Origin: Dickeya aquatica
GTDB taxonomy: Bacteria > Pseudomonadota > Gammaproteobacteria > Enterobacterales > Enterobacteriaceae
Assembly (NCBI RefSeq): GCF_900095885.1
Contig: NZ_LT615367.1
Coordinates: 2,480,001-2,544,000, forward strand
DNA: 64,000 nucleotides
Reading direction: 5' to 3'
Below are positions 41,752 to 51,294 of this stretch, piece by piece. Positions within the stretch are counted from its first letter, which is position 1, and the number at the start of each line of letters is the position of its first letter. The position numbers and the translations under genes were made by a program. Below the pieces are notes generated by a model that ran no database searches, was not told where the DNA came from, and worked only from the letters and a program-made list of their open reading frames with translations.

Positions 41752-42870
41752 ATGGACTACCAACTCAATCTCGACTGGCCTGATTTTATGGCCCGCCACT
41801 GGCAAAAACGCCCGGTGGTCATCAAAGGTGGATTTCGCGCTTTCATTGACCCGATAAGCCCCGACGAACTGGCCGGGCTGGCGATGGAAAACGAGGTGGA
41901 CAGCCGGCTGGTCAGCCATCTGGACGGGCGCTGGAATGTCAGCCACGGCCCGTTCGACAGCTTCGACCATTTGGGCGAGAGCAACTGGTCACTGCTGGTA
42001 CAGGCAGTCGATCACTGGCATGAACCCTCAGCCGCGCTGATGCACCCTTTCCGCCAGTTGCCTGACTGGCGTATTGACGATTTGATGATTTCGTTTTCCG
42101 TGCCCGGTGGGGGTGTCGGCCCCCATCTGGATCAATACGATGTTTATTATTCAGGGACAGGTCGCCGCCGCTGGCGAGTCGGTGACAAAATCCCGATAAA
42201 GCAGCACTGCCCGCACCCGGATTTACTACAGGTTGAGCCGTTCGAGGCCATCATTGATGAAGAGCTGGAGCCGGGCGATATTCTCTACATTCCCCCGGCG
42301 TTTCCCCATGAAGGCTACTCGCTGGAAAACTCGCTCAATTATTCTGTCGGTTTTCGCGCACCCAGTGCCCGCGAGCTGGTCAGTGGTTTTGCCGATAACG
42401 TGCTGGCACGCGAGATGGGTGGGCAGCGCTACAGTGACCCTGACATCGTCCCTCGCTCGCATCCTGCCGACATTTTGCCGCAGGAGCTGGATAATCTGCA
42501 TCAATTGATGCTGGACTTAGTGCAGGATAAAGCAGCCTTTGGCCAGTGGTTCGGCGAGTTTATCTCTCAGTCACGCCATGAACTGGATTTAGCACCGCCA
42601 CAGCCACCCTACCAGCCAGGCGAACTTTATGAACTGCTGCAACAAGGTGAAACACTGTGCCGTCTTGGTGGCTTGCGCGTCTTGCGTATTGGTGATGACT
42701 GTTTTGTTAACGGCGAGCGGCTCGGCAGCCAGCAACCACAGGCCATGAACGCGCTGGCACAGTATGAAGAACTGGGGGCCGGGCTGTTAGGTGCCGCACT
42801 GGACGACCCCTCGTTTCTCGCCCAGTTAACAGCGTTGGTCAATAGCGGTTACTGGTACTTTGCCGACTGA
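41752..42870 (+). CDS. roxA: Ribosomal protein L16 arginine hydroxylase RoxA (YcfD)
   Basis: RoxA is a 2-oxoglutarate- and Fe(II)-dependent JmjC oxygenase that hydroxylates an arginine of ribosomal protein L16. It has 372 residues (373 in E. coli). The iron ligands HLDQYD lie at about residues 125-130; the distal His is expected in the segment after PGDILYIPPAFPHEGY. Next to the first ligands the protein reads VYYSGTG where relatives have VFIIQGTG. The DNA ATTATTCAGGG suggests missing bases in T and G runs (42142-42160). The dimerisation and C-terminal winged-helix domains look normal. Confidence 0.93.
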   Translation: MDYQLNLDWPDFMARHWQKRPVVIKGGFRAFIDPISPDELAGLAMENEVDSRLVSHLDGRWNVSHGPFDSFDHLGESNWSLLVQAVDHWHEPSAALMHPFRQLPDWRIDDLMISFSVPGGGVGPHLDQYDVYYSGTGRRRWRVGDKIPIKQHCPHPDLLQVEPFEAIIDEELEPGDILYIPPAFPHEGYSLENSLNYSVGFRAPSARELVSGFADNVLAREMGGQRYSDPDIVPRSHPADILPQELDNLHQLMLDLVQDKAAFGQWFGEFISQSRHELDLAPPQPPYQPGELYELLQQGETLCRLGGLRVLRIGDDCFVNGERLGSQQPQAMNALAQYEELGAGLLGAALDDPSFLAQLTALVNSGYWYFAD

Positions 42871-42956
42871 ACCACGCTAGCGCCAGACCGGAAATCGCGC
42901 GGTCAAACCGCATAACGGCCAGAACACCGCCGCACATGATGCTTCATGTTTAGCCC

Positions 42957-42997
42957 GTGCTCAGGGAAAAGCGAGATATCAGCCTCTCCCTGAGCAC
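42957..42997. terminator. Hairpin between roxA and pepT
   Basis: A perfect 11-base-pair inverted repeat (GTGCTCAGGGA with TCCCTGAGCAC, 19-base loop) lies between the converging genes roxA and pepT, suited to ending transcription from both sides, although no U-tract is present. Confidence 0.5.
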
Positions 42998-43024
42998 GTC
43001 TGCGACAATATTCCAAAGGCTTTA

Positions 43025-44278
43025 TCAGGCTTTTGCCGCTACCGTGTTATGGCGGGCCTGCTGGTCTCTGGCTCGTACCGCGGTGAGCTCAGCAATACGC
43101 ATAATCACCGACACCGCGCTTTCCATCCCTTCGTGCGTCACAAACTCATGTTTACCGTGCGCATTATATCCGCCGGTAAACAAATTCGGGCAAGGCAGCC
43201 CCTGAAACGAGAGCTGTGCACCATCGGTGCCGCCACGGATTGGCTGCATCACCGGCGTAATACCGCAATCCCGCATCGCCTGTTGCGCCAGGGCAATGAC
43301 ATGCGGATGCTGTTCTACCTGATCGCGCATATTGTAATAACTATCCGTTATCGTTACCTCGATATAGCAATCAGGATGTAATCCCTTGCCAACCTTCTCC
43401 GCAATGTTTAACAACGTTTTCTTCCGTTGTTCAAAACCCTCACGCTCAAAATCACGAATGCTGTAGTGTAACTCCGCGCGCTCCACCGTCCCTTTGGCGC
43501 TGTGCAGATGGTAAAAGCCCTGATACCCCTCGGTATGCTCCGGCACTTCCTCAGCCGGAATACGGGTGGCCAGTGATAATGCATTGACCATCACCCCTTT
43601 GGCCGCGCCGGGGTGAACATTGTTTCCCACGATTTTTACCACGACCGAGGCGGCATTGAAGTTCTCATACTCCAGCTCACCCACGCCCCCGCCATCCACG
43701 GTATACGCCCACTCAGCATTAAACGCTGCCACATCAAAGTGTTGAGCGCCTTTACCTACCTCTTCATCCGGCGTGAAAGCGAGACGGATATCACCATGCG
43801 GGATCTGCCGTTTCTTTAACCGAACAAGCGCAGTGATTATCTCAGCGATACCCGCTTTACCATCTGCTCCCAGCAGCGTTTTACCCTCGGTTGTAATCAG
43901 TGTCTGCCCCAGCAAATGATGCAGCACCGGAAACATCACCGGCGAGAGCACTTCATCGCCCACGCCCAGAGCAATATCGCCCCCGCGATAGTTCTCCACA
44001 ATCTGCGGATTAACGTGTTTACCGCTAAAATCGGGCGACGTATCCATATGGGCAATAAACCCGATGGCTGGAACCGGCCAGGCCACATTGGCGGGCAAAG
44101 AGGCCACGCAGCCATGTTTACTGAGCGTCACCTGAGTAAAACCCAGTTCGGTCAATTCCTGCTGTAGCGCTTGCGCCAGCTTCATCTGCCCTTCGGTACT
44201 GGGCACTTGCCTGACCCCGGCTTTAGACTGGGTATCAAACGCAACGTAATTCAAAAAACGATCGAGTAATTTTTCCAT
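43025..44278 (-). CDS. pepT: Peptidase T (aminotripeptidase)
   Basis: PepT removes the N-terminal residue from tripeptides in the cytoplasm using two zinc ions (family M20B). It has 417 residues (408 in E. coli, mainly a longer C-terminal tail here). The first zinc His is in [10 protein letters not shown] near residue 80. The bridging Asp is in LLGADGKAG, where the second Asp of the usual GADDKAG is Gly. The catalytic and zinc-binding glutamates are in [10 protein letters not shown]. About four residues usual after SLATRI are absent. The start at 44278 is the second of two adjacent ATGs, after GAGGGG. In E. coli pepT is FNR-induced. Confidence 0.95.
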   Translation of the reverse strand: MEKLLDRFLNYVAFDTQSKAGVRQVPSTEGQMKLAQALQQELTELGFTQVTLSKHGCVASLPANVAWPVPAIGFIAHMDTSPDFSGKHVNPQIVENYRGGDIALGVGDEVLSPVMFPVLHHLLGQTLITTEGKTLLGADGKAGIAEIITALVRLKKRQIPHGDIRLAFTPDEEVGKGAQHFDVAAFNAEWAYTVDGGGVGELEYENFNAASVVVKIVGNNVHPGAAKGVMVNALSLATRIPAEEVPEHTEGYQGFYHLHSAKGTVERAELHYSIRDFEREGFEQRKKTLLNIAEKVGKGLHPDCYIEVTITDSYYNMRDQVEQHPHVIALAQQAMRDCGITPVMQPIRGGTDGAQLSFQGLPCPNLFTGGYNAHGKHEFVTHEGMESAVSVIMRIAELTAVRARDQQARHNTVAAKA

Positions 44279-44648
44279 CATCCCCCTCAGATGGACCCTG
44301 TGTTTCATTATGTAGAGGGTATAAACACCAGTTATTGCGTCAGGTCAGTTTTTATTGGGTTTCAGCGCAGGGCATTTTCGATAAGGCTTGCCACAACCCG
44401 CACGCGGCAAACGCTACCCCGGAATGCACCATAAATTATTCGCCACAATGACTTAACACATCATTAGCATTACGACAGGACGCAGAAGCCGGGCTACCTT
44501 AACGAGCCATGCGCCTGCGTATGTAAGATGAAAGACTCAGGAGAAAACAGGGCGGCGACACATGGCAAATCACAGGCCCTGGCCGCGGATAGGGCATCCC
44601 CACACGCATTAATCAGCCGGTGAACCGACCGAGGCCCCAAACCGGGGG
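44279..44648 (-). other. Region between pepT and feoC
   Basis: No gene seen. It contains the pepT promoter on the left side and, close to the feoC stop, a GC-rich inverted repeat (AGCCCCC against GGGGCCT on the minus strand, about 44629-44650) that may be the end of the feo transcript. Confidence 0.45.
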
Positions 44649-44870
44649 CTACAGCCATTCATAATACTGCCCCAGGCGTTTATCACAGCCACAGCAGCCA
44701 CCACATTTCGGTGCAGCCTCACCCTCATGAAAACAGACTTTGCCTTTTTGCACCCAGACTGCCAGCATCGCTTGCGCCACACCGGGTTCGACCTTAAACG
44801 CCTGGCTGACTTCACTGAGCGACACCTTTTTCCGTTCTCGGACAAAATCACGCAGTTCCAGTAACGTCAT
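44649..44870 (-). CDS. feoC: Ferrous iron transport regulator FeoC
   Basis: FeoC is a small winged-helix protein that binds FeoB and protects it from FtsH in relatives. It has 73 residues: a winged helix (about 1-50) followed by the cysteine motif CGGCCGCDKRLGQYYEW, which can hold an iron-sulfur cluster and end the protein as in other FeoC. The gene follows feoB; the gap is 121 bases to the observed feoB stop but only 53 bases if the feoB frameshift is corrected. Confidence 0.93.
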   Translation of the reverse strand: MTLLELRDFVRERKKVSLSEVSQAFKVEPGVAQAMLAVWVQKGKVCFHEGEAAPKCGGCCGCDKRLGQYYEWL

Positions 44871-44991
44871 GGCTCCTCCTCTGCGGGGCGGGCGGGCCGC
44901 CCCGTTGTTGTCGTTTTACCGCATCAGCGTTTCACTTCACCGATAACCACGCGTTGACGCCGCAGCCCATTGTGCCGCAGCATCAGCACTG

Positions 44992-47238
44992 TCAGCGCCC
45001 AACACCCGCTAATGCACAGGATGAATACAGCGGATGCTCGGCAAAACGCCCTATCTGATAGACAACGACCGCCGTGCTATAGCCCACCTGAATAGTCCAG
45101 CCAGCGCAAAATAGCGTCCAGGCCGTCCCCACTTCACGCCAGATGGCCGAAACCGCCGCCACACAAGGCACATACAGCAGGTAACTGAAGGCTCCCAGTT
45201 GCCCGTCAAATAACTGACTGATAACGGTCAGCGATGAGAATTTGTTGTCTTTCGCCACGCTAGCGGTATCGCTCAAATCCCCGACGTTAATACCCAGCGG
45301 GTTAAGCACTGCCCCCCCCAGCTTGCCCAGATTTTCAGGGATCGTCGCCAGCGCGTCTTGCACACTGCCTATCAGGCTGAAGGTTTTTTCCTCCGCTTTA
45401 GCCCGCCCCTCTTGTGATGCTGCCATCGCGCCATAAAGCGAATCCAGCGTACCGACCACCGCTTCCTTGGCAAAAATCCCGGTGAACACACCGACAGCCG
45501 CAGGCCAGTTTTCCTGACGAATACCAAGCGGTTTGAATACCGGAACTATCGCCTGCCCGACGGCTGATAACACCGACTTCTGCGTGTTCTGGTTGCCAAA
45601 TGAGCCGTCCGTTCCCATGGAATTGAGGAAACCCAGCACCGTCACCACCACCACAATCAGCCGCCCGGCGCGCAGCAAGAAGCCCTTCAACCGCTCCCAG
45701 GTACGAATCAGCACACTGCGCAGACTGGGTAAGTGATAGGGTGGGATCTCCATAACAAACGCCGACGCTTCCCCTTTCAGGGCTGTGTTTTTCAGCAAGA
45801 ACCCCGTGGCGATGGCGGCAGCGATACCGACCAGATACAAGCCAAATACCAGATTCTGCCCGCCTTCGACAAACAGCGCCGAGGCAAACAGCACATAGAC
45901 CGGCAGGCGCGCCCCGCAAGACATAAACGGTGCCATCATCACAGTGACAACCCGGTCACTGTGGCGCTCCATGGTACGGGTTGCCATCACCGCTGGCACA
46001 TTACAGCCGAAGCCGACAATCAGCGGCACGAACGCCTTACCCGGCAGACCGATGCTGCGCATGAACCTGTCCATGACAAATGCTGCACGCGCCATGTAAC
46101 CGGAATCCTCCAGCCAGGACAAAAACAGATACAAACAGCCGATCACCGGAATAAATGTCGATACCGTCTGGATACCGCCCCCGACACCGTCTGCCAGCAG
46201 CGTTTTCAGCCATTCGGGAACATTCAGCGCCAGCAACAGCTCGCCAAACCCTTCCACCAGCAGGGCACCAAACAGCTTGTCAAAAAAGTCGGTAAACGCA
46301 CTGCCGATATTGATGGTGAAGACGAACATCAAATACATCACCAGCAAAAAGATAGGGATACCCAAAAAACGGTGCAGTACGATACGGTCGATTTTATCCG
46401 TCATGGTGGCCGAGGCTTCACCACGGCGGGTAATCACCGCACGAGCGACTGCGGCGACAAACTGATAACGCGCATCCGCCAGAAAGATGTCCAGCTCATC
46501 ATCATAATGCGCAACCAGCCGGGCAATCTGCTCATCAGCCATCTTCAGTGACTCGGCACTGAGTTGGTTGCGCACCGTCACATCCCCTTCCAGCAATTGC
46601 AGCGCCAGCCAGTGCGGATTGCGGATAACCGGTGCGCCAGCCAGTTGTGCGGCCACCAGTTGTCTGGCCATCGCCTGAGCCGCCTGACTGAGTGGTTCAT
46701 CATAAGGAATAGACACGCTGGGGAGTACAGGCTGTGCCAGTGCCGACTGACAAACCTGCAACAAATCATCGATGCCTTTTTTCTGGCTGGCAGTAATCGC
46801 CACCACCGGGCAGCCCAATCGTTGGGACAGGCCATGAATATCAATATCGAGCTTACGGGCAGCCGCAATGTCCATCATGTTGACGGCCACGACCATCGGC
46901 ACATTCATATCCAGCAGTTGCGCCGTCAGGTACAAATTACGTTCCAGATTCGCCGCATCAACAATGTTCAGCACCAGCCCGGCTTCACCAGACAAAATAT
47001 AATCCCGAGCTACCCGCTCATCTTCGGAGCTTTCTGACGACGGGTTAAGTGAATACACTCCCGGTAAATCCACCAGCGTTATCTGTTGCTGCTGGTAGCG
47101 GTAGCTGCCCACTTTTTTCTCTACCGTGACACCCGGCCAGTTACCGACCGTTTGTTTGCCACCGGTCAGGACGTTAAATAACGTCGTTTTGCCACAGTTC
47201 GGGTTGCCCACCACCCCAATAACGGATTGCGTACTCAT
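44992..47238 (-). CDS. feoB: Ferrous iron permease FeoB, frameshifted near the end
   Basis: FeoB is the inner-membrane Fe(II) importer with a cytoplasmic G domain. G1 is GNPNCGKTT, switch I GVTVEKK, G3 DLPG and G4 NMMD; membrane helices follow from about residue 280, including the gate motifs GFGCNVPAVMATRTM and MMAPFMSCGARLPVYVL. The frame stops after 748 residues with an unusual tail (CALAGVGR). One base more near 45019 would continue as LCISGCWALTVLMLRHNG and on to a stop at 44924, giving about 770 residues as in relatives and completing the last helix. Either a real frameshift or a sequence error. feoA ends 22 bases before it. Confidence 0.92.
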   Translation of the reverse strand: MSTQSVIGVVGNPNCGKTTLFNVLTGGKQTVGNWPGVTVEKKVGSYRYQQQQITLVDLPGVYSLNPSSESSEDERVARDYILSGEAGLVLNIVDAANLERNLYLTAQLLDMNVPMVVAVNMMDIAAARKLDIDIHGLSQRLGCPVVAITASQKKGIDDLLQVCQSALAQPVLPSVSIPYDEPLSQAAQAMARQLVAAQLAGAPVIRNPHWLALQLLEGDVTVRNQLSAESLKMADEQIARLVAHYDDELDIFLADARYQFVAAVARAVITRRGEASATMTDKIDRIVLHRFLGIPIFLLVMYLMFVFTINIGSAFTDFFDKLFGALLVEGFGELLLALNVPEWLKTLLADGVGGGIQTVSTFIPVIGCLYLFLSWLEDSGYMARAAFVMDRFMRSIGLPGKAFVPLIVGFGCNVPAVMATRTMERHSDRVVTVMMAPFMSCGARLPVYVLFASALFVEGGQNLVFGLYLVGIAAAIATGFLLKNTALKGEASAFVMEIPPYHLPSLRSVLIRTWERLKGFLLRAGRLIVVVVTVLGFLNSMGTDGSFGNQNTQKSVLSAVGQAIVPVFKPLGIRQENWPAAVGVFTGIFAKEAVVGTLDSLYGAMAASQEGRAKAEEKTFSLIGSVQDALATIPENLGKLGGAVLNPLGINVGDLSDTASVAKDNKFSSLTVISQLFDGQLGAFSYLLYVPCVAAVSAIWREVGTAWTLFCAGWTIQVGYSTAVVVYQIGRFAEHPLYSSCALAGVGR

Positions 47239-47260
47239 AAAAAATCCTTACTCGCCTGGA

Positions 47261-47488
47261 TTAACATTTTTCCAGAATCAAAATCTGTGCTTCGCCTTTG
47301 CGCACGCTGATTGATGCGCCACGCAAACGTAACTCTATCGGATCCCCCAATGGCGCAACACGGGCGACAGAAAACTCCACGCCCGGTGTCACGCCAAGCG
47401 CTAACAGGCGCTTGCGGTAGTCTGCCGATCCTTTCTGAAACCCTAAAACACGCCACTGTGTGCCAACTGCCAATGCTTCCAGCGTCAT
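47261..47488 (-). CDS. feoA: Ferrous iron transport protein FeoA
   Basis: FeoA is a 75-residue SH3-like cytoplasmic protein required for FeoB-dependent iron uptake. It is the clear counterpart of E. coli FeoA: YRKRLLALGVTPGVEFSVAR and VAPLGDPIELRLRG match the family signature. The start MTLEALAVG at 47488 was chosen by length and family; the frame is open 23 codons further upstream. It lies between the first FeoA-like gene and feoB. Confidence 0.93.
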   Translation of the reverse strand: MTLEALAVGTQWRVLGFQKGSADYRKRLLALGVTPGVEFSVARVAPLGDPIELRLRGASISVRKGEAQILILEKC

Positions 47489-47529
47489 TGCTGCCTCACC
47501 TCTGCCACTGTTTTTATGCCGGCGCGCGC

Positions 47530-47775
47530 TTACTGATCCGATTGCGCGTGCACCCATACCTGTTTGCCCATTTCCCAGTTGATCGCCACGCGGCTATCGC
47601 CCGCCGCCAGCATCAAAGGTTGATTGGCGTCACGCTGGATAACGCGAACTTGCCCGCCGACACGAATACCCAGTTCGGTCAGCCGCTGTTGATGCTCGCC
47701 GCCTGAGCGGATACGCGCGACAACCGCATTCACGTTAAGCGGGAGATCAAGCAACGTTTGCAGACTCAGAGCCAT
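47530..47775 (-). CDS. Second FeoA-domain protein
   Basis: An 81-residue SH3-like protein of the FeoA family, first gene of the operon. It shares the pattern QQRLTELGIRVGGQVRVIQR and the ending LMLAAGDSRVAINWEMGKQVWV with FeoA but lacks the VAPLGDPIE segment of the canonical protein. It is a distinct paralogue rather than a recent copy. The pairing of two FeoA proteins with FeoB and FeoC is seen in several gamma-proteobacteria; the role of the extra one is not known to me. Confidence 0.85.
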   Translation of the reverse strand: MALSLQTLLDLPLNVNAVVARIRSGGEHQQRLTELGIRVGGQVRVIQRDANQPLMLAAGDSRVAINWEMGKQVWVHAQSDQ

Positions 47776-47821
47776 ACCCTATTCCTTCACTGATTGTGCG
47801 CATGAGCGCATCAAAGCAAGT

Positions 47822-47876
47822 AATAACGATTATCAATCATATTACTATCGGCAACCTGTCCCTTGACGCATGTCAA
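47822..47876 (-). promoter_or_regulatory. Fur box and FNR-like site of the feo operon
   Basis: On the minus strand TGATTGATAATCGTTATT (47822-47839) matches the Fur consensus GATAATGATAATCATTATC at about 13 of 19 positions and includes GATAAT, a likely -10 box. Upstream, TTGACGCATGTCAA (47863-47876) is a symmetric FNR-type site (TTGAT-N4-ATCAA) within a longer perfect inverted repeat. Its centre is about 45 bases from the likely transcription start, near the usual activator position. Repression by iron-Fur and activation by FNR without oxygen would match E. coli feo. Confidence 0.7.
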
Positions 47877-48012
47877 GGGAGATGAAGATAAAGGCAGTGT
47901 CTGAGCACGGGGAAATAGCGTTATCCCCTGCCGGGCAGCAGAAAAAGAGTGGAAACAACAAGAATGGATGCGAAAACAACAGGATAATGCAAAAGCAGCA
48001 TCGCGGGCAGGC

Positions 48013-48050
48013 GCTCAGGGCAGGCAGGCCTGACGCCTGCTGCCCTGAGC
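48013..48050. terminator. Long hairpin after dadA
   Basis: An inverted repeat spans 38 bases: GCTCAGGGCAG and CTGCCCTGAGC are the outer arms, with a further CAGGC/GCCTG pairing inside. It lies 10 bases after the dadA stop. The lack of a U-tract makes termination uncertain. Confidence 0.5.
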
Positions 48051-48059
48051 GTAAAAACG

Positions 48060-49310
48060 TCAGGCATAGCGGGAATAAGAGAGATCCTGATATTCAATAT
48101 CCGGCTCGTTGCCGGAAAGAATATCCGCCAGCAACCGACCGGAGCCGCAGCCCATCGTCCAGCCCAGCGTGCCATGCCCGGTATTGAGATAGAGATTTTT
48201 TAACGGTGAACGCCCAACCAGCGGTGTGCCGTCCGGGGTCATCGGGCGTAAACCGGTCCAGAACGTTGCCTGCTCAATTGGCCCGCATTCGGGATACAAA
48301 TCGCGCACCACCCTTTCCAGCGTGGCGCGGCGTTTTAGGTTAAGGGACAGATCAAAACCGGCAATTTCGGCCATCCCCCCAACCCGAATTCGCTTATCAA
48401 AGCGGGTGATGGCCACTTTGTAAGTTTCATCAAGCACGGTTGAGACCGGCGCATCGGCATCACTGGTCAGCGGGATAGTCAGCGAATAACCTTTTAACGG
48501 GTAGACCGGAATATCAAACCACGTTTCCAGTAAGCCACGGGAATAGGAGCCACACGCCATCACATAAGCGTCGGCGGTGATTTTCTCCCCCTGACAGTAC
48601 ACCGCATTGACCGCATCCGCACTGACATCCAGGTGTTGCACCTGCGTGTTGAAGCGAAAGACAACCCCCGCCTGCTGCGCCATTTTCGCCAACTGTTGGG
48701 TAAAAAGCTGGCAATCGCCGGTTTCATCATGGGGCAGACGCAGCCCCCCGGCCAGTTTATCACGCACCCGCGCCAGCGCCGGCTCCACCGTTGCCAGTTG
48801 CGCGGCCTCCAGCAGCTCATAAGGCACACCGGCGTCTTTTAGTACGGCGATATCCCGATAGGCATTCTCATATTGCTGGCGGGTGCGAAACAGTTGCAGT
48901 GTTCCCCCCTGACGGCCTTCGTACGCGATGCCGGTTTCAGCACGCAGCGCCTGCAAACAATCGCGGCTGTATTCGGCCAGCCTCACCATACGGGCTTTAT
49001 TGACACGATAGTGGGCGCTGTCGCAGTTCAGTAGCATCTGCCACATCCAGCGTAACTGGGTGGCGGTGAAGTCAGGGCGAATCGCCAACGGTGCGTGGCG
49101 CTGAAACAGCCACTTAACGGCTTTAAGCGGGATCCCGGGCGCAGCCCAGGGGGCTGAGTAACCGGGTGAAATTTGCCCGGCGTTGGCCGCACTGGTTTCC
49201 TGAGCCACCTCGGCCTGGCGATCAATCACGGTGACGTCATGTCCGGCGCAGGCCAAATACCAGGCAGTACTGACGCCGATAATACCACTCCCTAAAACAA
49301 CCACCTTCAT
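48060..49310 (-). CDS. dadA: D-amino acid dehydrogenase DadA
   Basis: DadA is a membrane-associated FAD enzyme that oxidises D-amino acids, chiefly D-alanine, to keto acids and ammonia. It has 416 residues. The FAD-binding [17 protein letters not shown] is at residues 7-23, followed by [19 protein letters not shown]. The C-terminal [16 protein letters not shown] and [13 protein letters not shown] are intact. The C-terminus is about 15 residues shorter than in E. coli. The start MKVVVLG at 49310 is the family start. No alanine racemase dadX is adjacent, unlike in E. coli. Confidence 0.95.
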   Translation of the reverse strand: MKVVVLGSGIIGVSTAWYLACAGHDVTVIDRQAEVAQETSAANAGQISPGYSAPWAAPGIPLKAVKWLFQRHAPLAIRPDFTATQLRWMWQMLLNCDSAHYRVNKARMVRLAEYSRDCLQALRAETGIAYEGRQGGTLQLFRTRQQYENAYRDIAVLKDAGVPYELLEAAQLATVEPALARVRDKLAGGLRLPHDETGDCQLFTQQLAKMAQQAGVVFRFNTQVQHLDVSADAVNAVYCQGEKITADAYVMACGSYSRGLLETWFDIPVYPLKGYSLTIPLTSDADAPVSTVLDETYKVAITRFDKRIRVGGMAEIAGFDLSLNLKRRATLERVVRDLYPECGPIEQATFWTGLRPMTPDGTPLVGRSPLKNLYLNTGHGTLGWTMGCGSGRLLADILSGNEPDIEYQDLSYSRYA

Positions 49311-49633
49311 TATCGCTGTTCTCCCCTGTTTTCCCGTCAATACCGCGAAATATGCTGCATAATAGCTTGAACACCAAAATAAAAGACTACTCTATCATGC
49401 GGCATTGAATTGTCATCTGTTGCAGATATAGCTTTTATTTATTATGAGATGACTGACACAGCAACGTAGGATAAACGCAGGTAACAGGCGGCTTTCGCCA
49501 CCGCGCATTGAGGCCTCTGCGAGCGAAAAGCGCCATCCAAGCTACCGATTTCACACCACTTTTCCCAAAGTAAGCTACGATTAACTATGTCGTCGCAATG
49601 AGGTGGCGGCAGTCATAAGTAAGGGGTGCGCTG
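49311..49633. other. Divergent promoter region dadA / spoVR
   Basis: 323 bases without a gene between two genes that point away from each other. It should hold both promoters. I see no clear operator; AT-rich sequence at 49360-49450 is the likely promoter zone of dadA. Confidence 0.5.
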
Positions 49634-51169
49634 ATGGTGATATCGACTGATGAGCGGGTAACAAACCCACAACGCCTGAGTGACGGACCAGACTGGACGT
49701 TCGATCTGTTGCACATTTATCTGGATGAAATTAATCGCGTCGCGAAGCACTACCGACTGGATACGTATCCTCACCAGATTGAGGTGATCACCTCTGAGCA
49801 GATGATGGATGCCTATTCCAGTATCGGCATGCCGATTAATTACGCCCACTGGTCATTTGGCAAAAAATTCATTGAAACCGAGCAGCGCTATAAGCATGGT
49901 CAGCAGGGGCTGGCCTATGAGATTGTGATTAACTCCAATCCGTGTATCGCTTATTTGATGGAAGAGAACACCATGCCGATGCAGGCACTGGTGATGGCTC
50001 ATGCCTGCTACGGGCATAACTCGTTTTTCAAAGGTAACTACCTGTTTCGCAGTTGGACGGATGCCAGCTCTATCGTTGATTATCTGCTGTTTGCCCGCCA
50101 GTACATTGCCCAATGTGAAGAGCGGCACGGCGTAGTCGAGGTAGAGAAGCTGCTCGACTCCTGTCATGCGCTGATGAACTACGGCGTAGATCGTTATAAA
50201 CGCCCGCAAAAAATCTCACTGGAAGAGGAGAAACTGCGTCAGAAGAGCCGTGAGGCTTACCTGCAAAGCCAGGTCAATGAGCTCTGGCGTACACTGCCTC
50301 GCCGCGAGCAGGAAATGTCACCGGAAAAAGCACGCCGCTTCCCGCTGGAGCCACAGGAAAACCTGCTCTATTTCATGGAAAAAAACGCACCGCTGTTAGA
50401 GCCGTGGCAGCGAGAAATACTGCGTATTGTGCGTAAAATCAGCCAGTATTTTTACCCGCAAAAACAGACTCAGGTCATGAACGAAGGGTGGGCGACATTC
50501 TGGCACTACACGATTTTGAATCACCTGTATGACGAAGGTAAGTTAACCGATCGTTTTATGCTGGAGTTTCTGCACAGCCACACCAATGTGGTCTACCAGC
50601 CGCCCTACAACAGCCCCTATTACAACGGCATAAACCCCTATGCGCTGGGATTCGCGATGTTTCAGGACATCAAACGGATTTGTCAGCAACCAACCGAGGA
50701 AGATCGCTACTGGTTCCCCGATATTGCTGGTAAAGACTGGCTCGATACCTTGCACTTTGCCATGCAAAACTTCAAAGATGAAAGCTTTATCAGCCAGTTT
50801 TTATCTCCCAAGGTGATGCGAGACTTCCGGCTCTTCACCGTGCTGGATGACGATCGCAACAACTATCTGGAAATCGCGGCCATTCATGATGAAAAAGGCT
50901 ATCGCAAAATTCGCCAGGAGCTCTCTGCACAATACAACCTCAGCCAGATAGAACCGAATATTCAGGTCTGGAATGTGGATTTACGCGGGAACCGCTCACT
51001 GACACTGCGCTATGTGCCACAAAATCGTGCGCCGCTGGATAAAAGCAGCCATGAGGTGATGAAACACGTTTATCGCCTGTGGGGGTTTGATGTCACACTC
51101 GAACAGGTCAATGATGATGGCAGTACAGAACTGATCGATCGCTGCCCGCCACGTAATAATACGCTGTAA
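49634..51169 (+). CDS. ycgB: SpoVR family protein (YcgB)
   Basis: A 511-residue cytoplasmic protein of the SpoVR family (E. coli YcgB, 510 residues), named after a Bacillus sporulation gene. Its role in enterobacteria is unknown; it is often linked to stationary phase. The N-terminal half is highly conserved (WTFDLLHIYLDEINRVAKHY, DTYPHQIEVITSEQMMDAYS), as are MNEGWATFWHY, which looks like a metal-site motif, and HTNVVYQPPYNSPYYNGINP. It is divergent from dadA and convergent with fadR. Confidence 0.94.
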   Translation: MVISTDERVTNPQRLSDGPDWTFDLLHIYLDEINRVAKHYRLDTYPHQIEVITSEQMMDAYSSIGMPINYAHWSFGKKFIETEQRYKHGQQGLAYEIVINSNPCIAYLMEENTMPMQALVMAHACYGHNSFFKGNYLFRSWTDASSIVDYLLFARQYIAQCEERHGVVEVEKLLDSCHALMNYGVDRYKRPQKISLEEEKLRQKSREAYLQSQVNELWRTLPRREQEMSPEKARRFPLEPQENLLYFMEKNAPLLEPWQREILRIVRKISQYFYPQKQTQVMNEGWATFWHYTILNHLYDEGKLTDRFMLEFLHSHTNVVYQPPYNSPYYNGINPYALGFAMFQDIKRICQQPTEEDRYWFPDIAGKDWLDTLHFAMQNFKDESFISQFLSPKVMRDFRLFTVLDDDRNNYLEIAAIHDEKGYRKIRQELSAQYNLSQIEPNIQVWNVDLRGNRSLTLRYVPQNRAPLDKSSHEVMKHVYRLWGFDVTLEQVNDDGSTELIDRCPPRNNTL

Positions 51170-51233
51170 TCACCGATCCTGGTGGCGTTACCTGTTGACG
51201 CCGCCTTCACCCTGACACGTAAAAGATAAGCAT

Positions 51234-51263
51234 AAAAAAACGGGTTGCACTCCGGCTTCCCGT
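51234..51263 (-). terminator. Terminator of fadR
   Basis: On the minus strand ACGGG and CCCGT enclose a 14-base loop and are followed by seven U residues, about 30 bases after fadR. Confidence 0.75.
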
Positions 51264-51294
51264 TCCTATGCGATGTTCTGACGGAGAAAGCCCC

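Noticed and set aside
45733..46551. 272-codon open frame on the plus strand inside feoB
   Set aside because: It is the antisense of conserved feoB coding sequence; composition (rich in His, Gln, Arg) is typical of such shadows.
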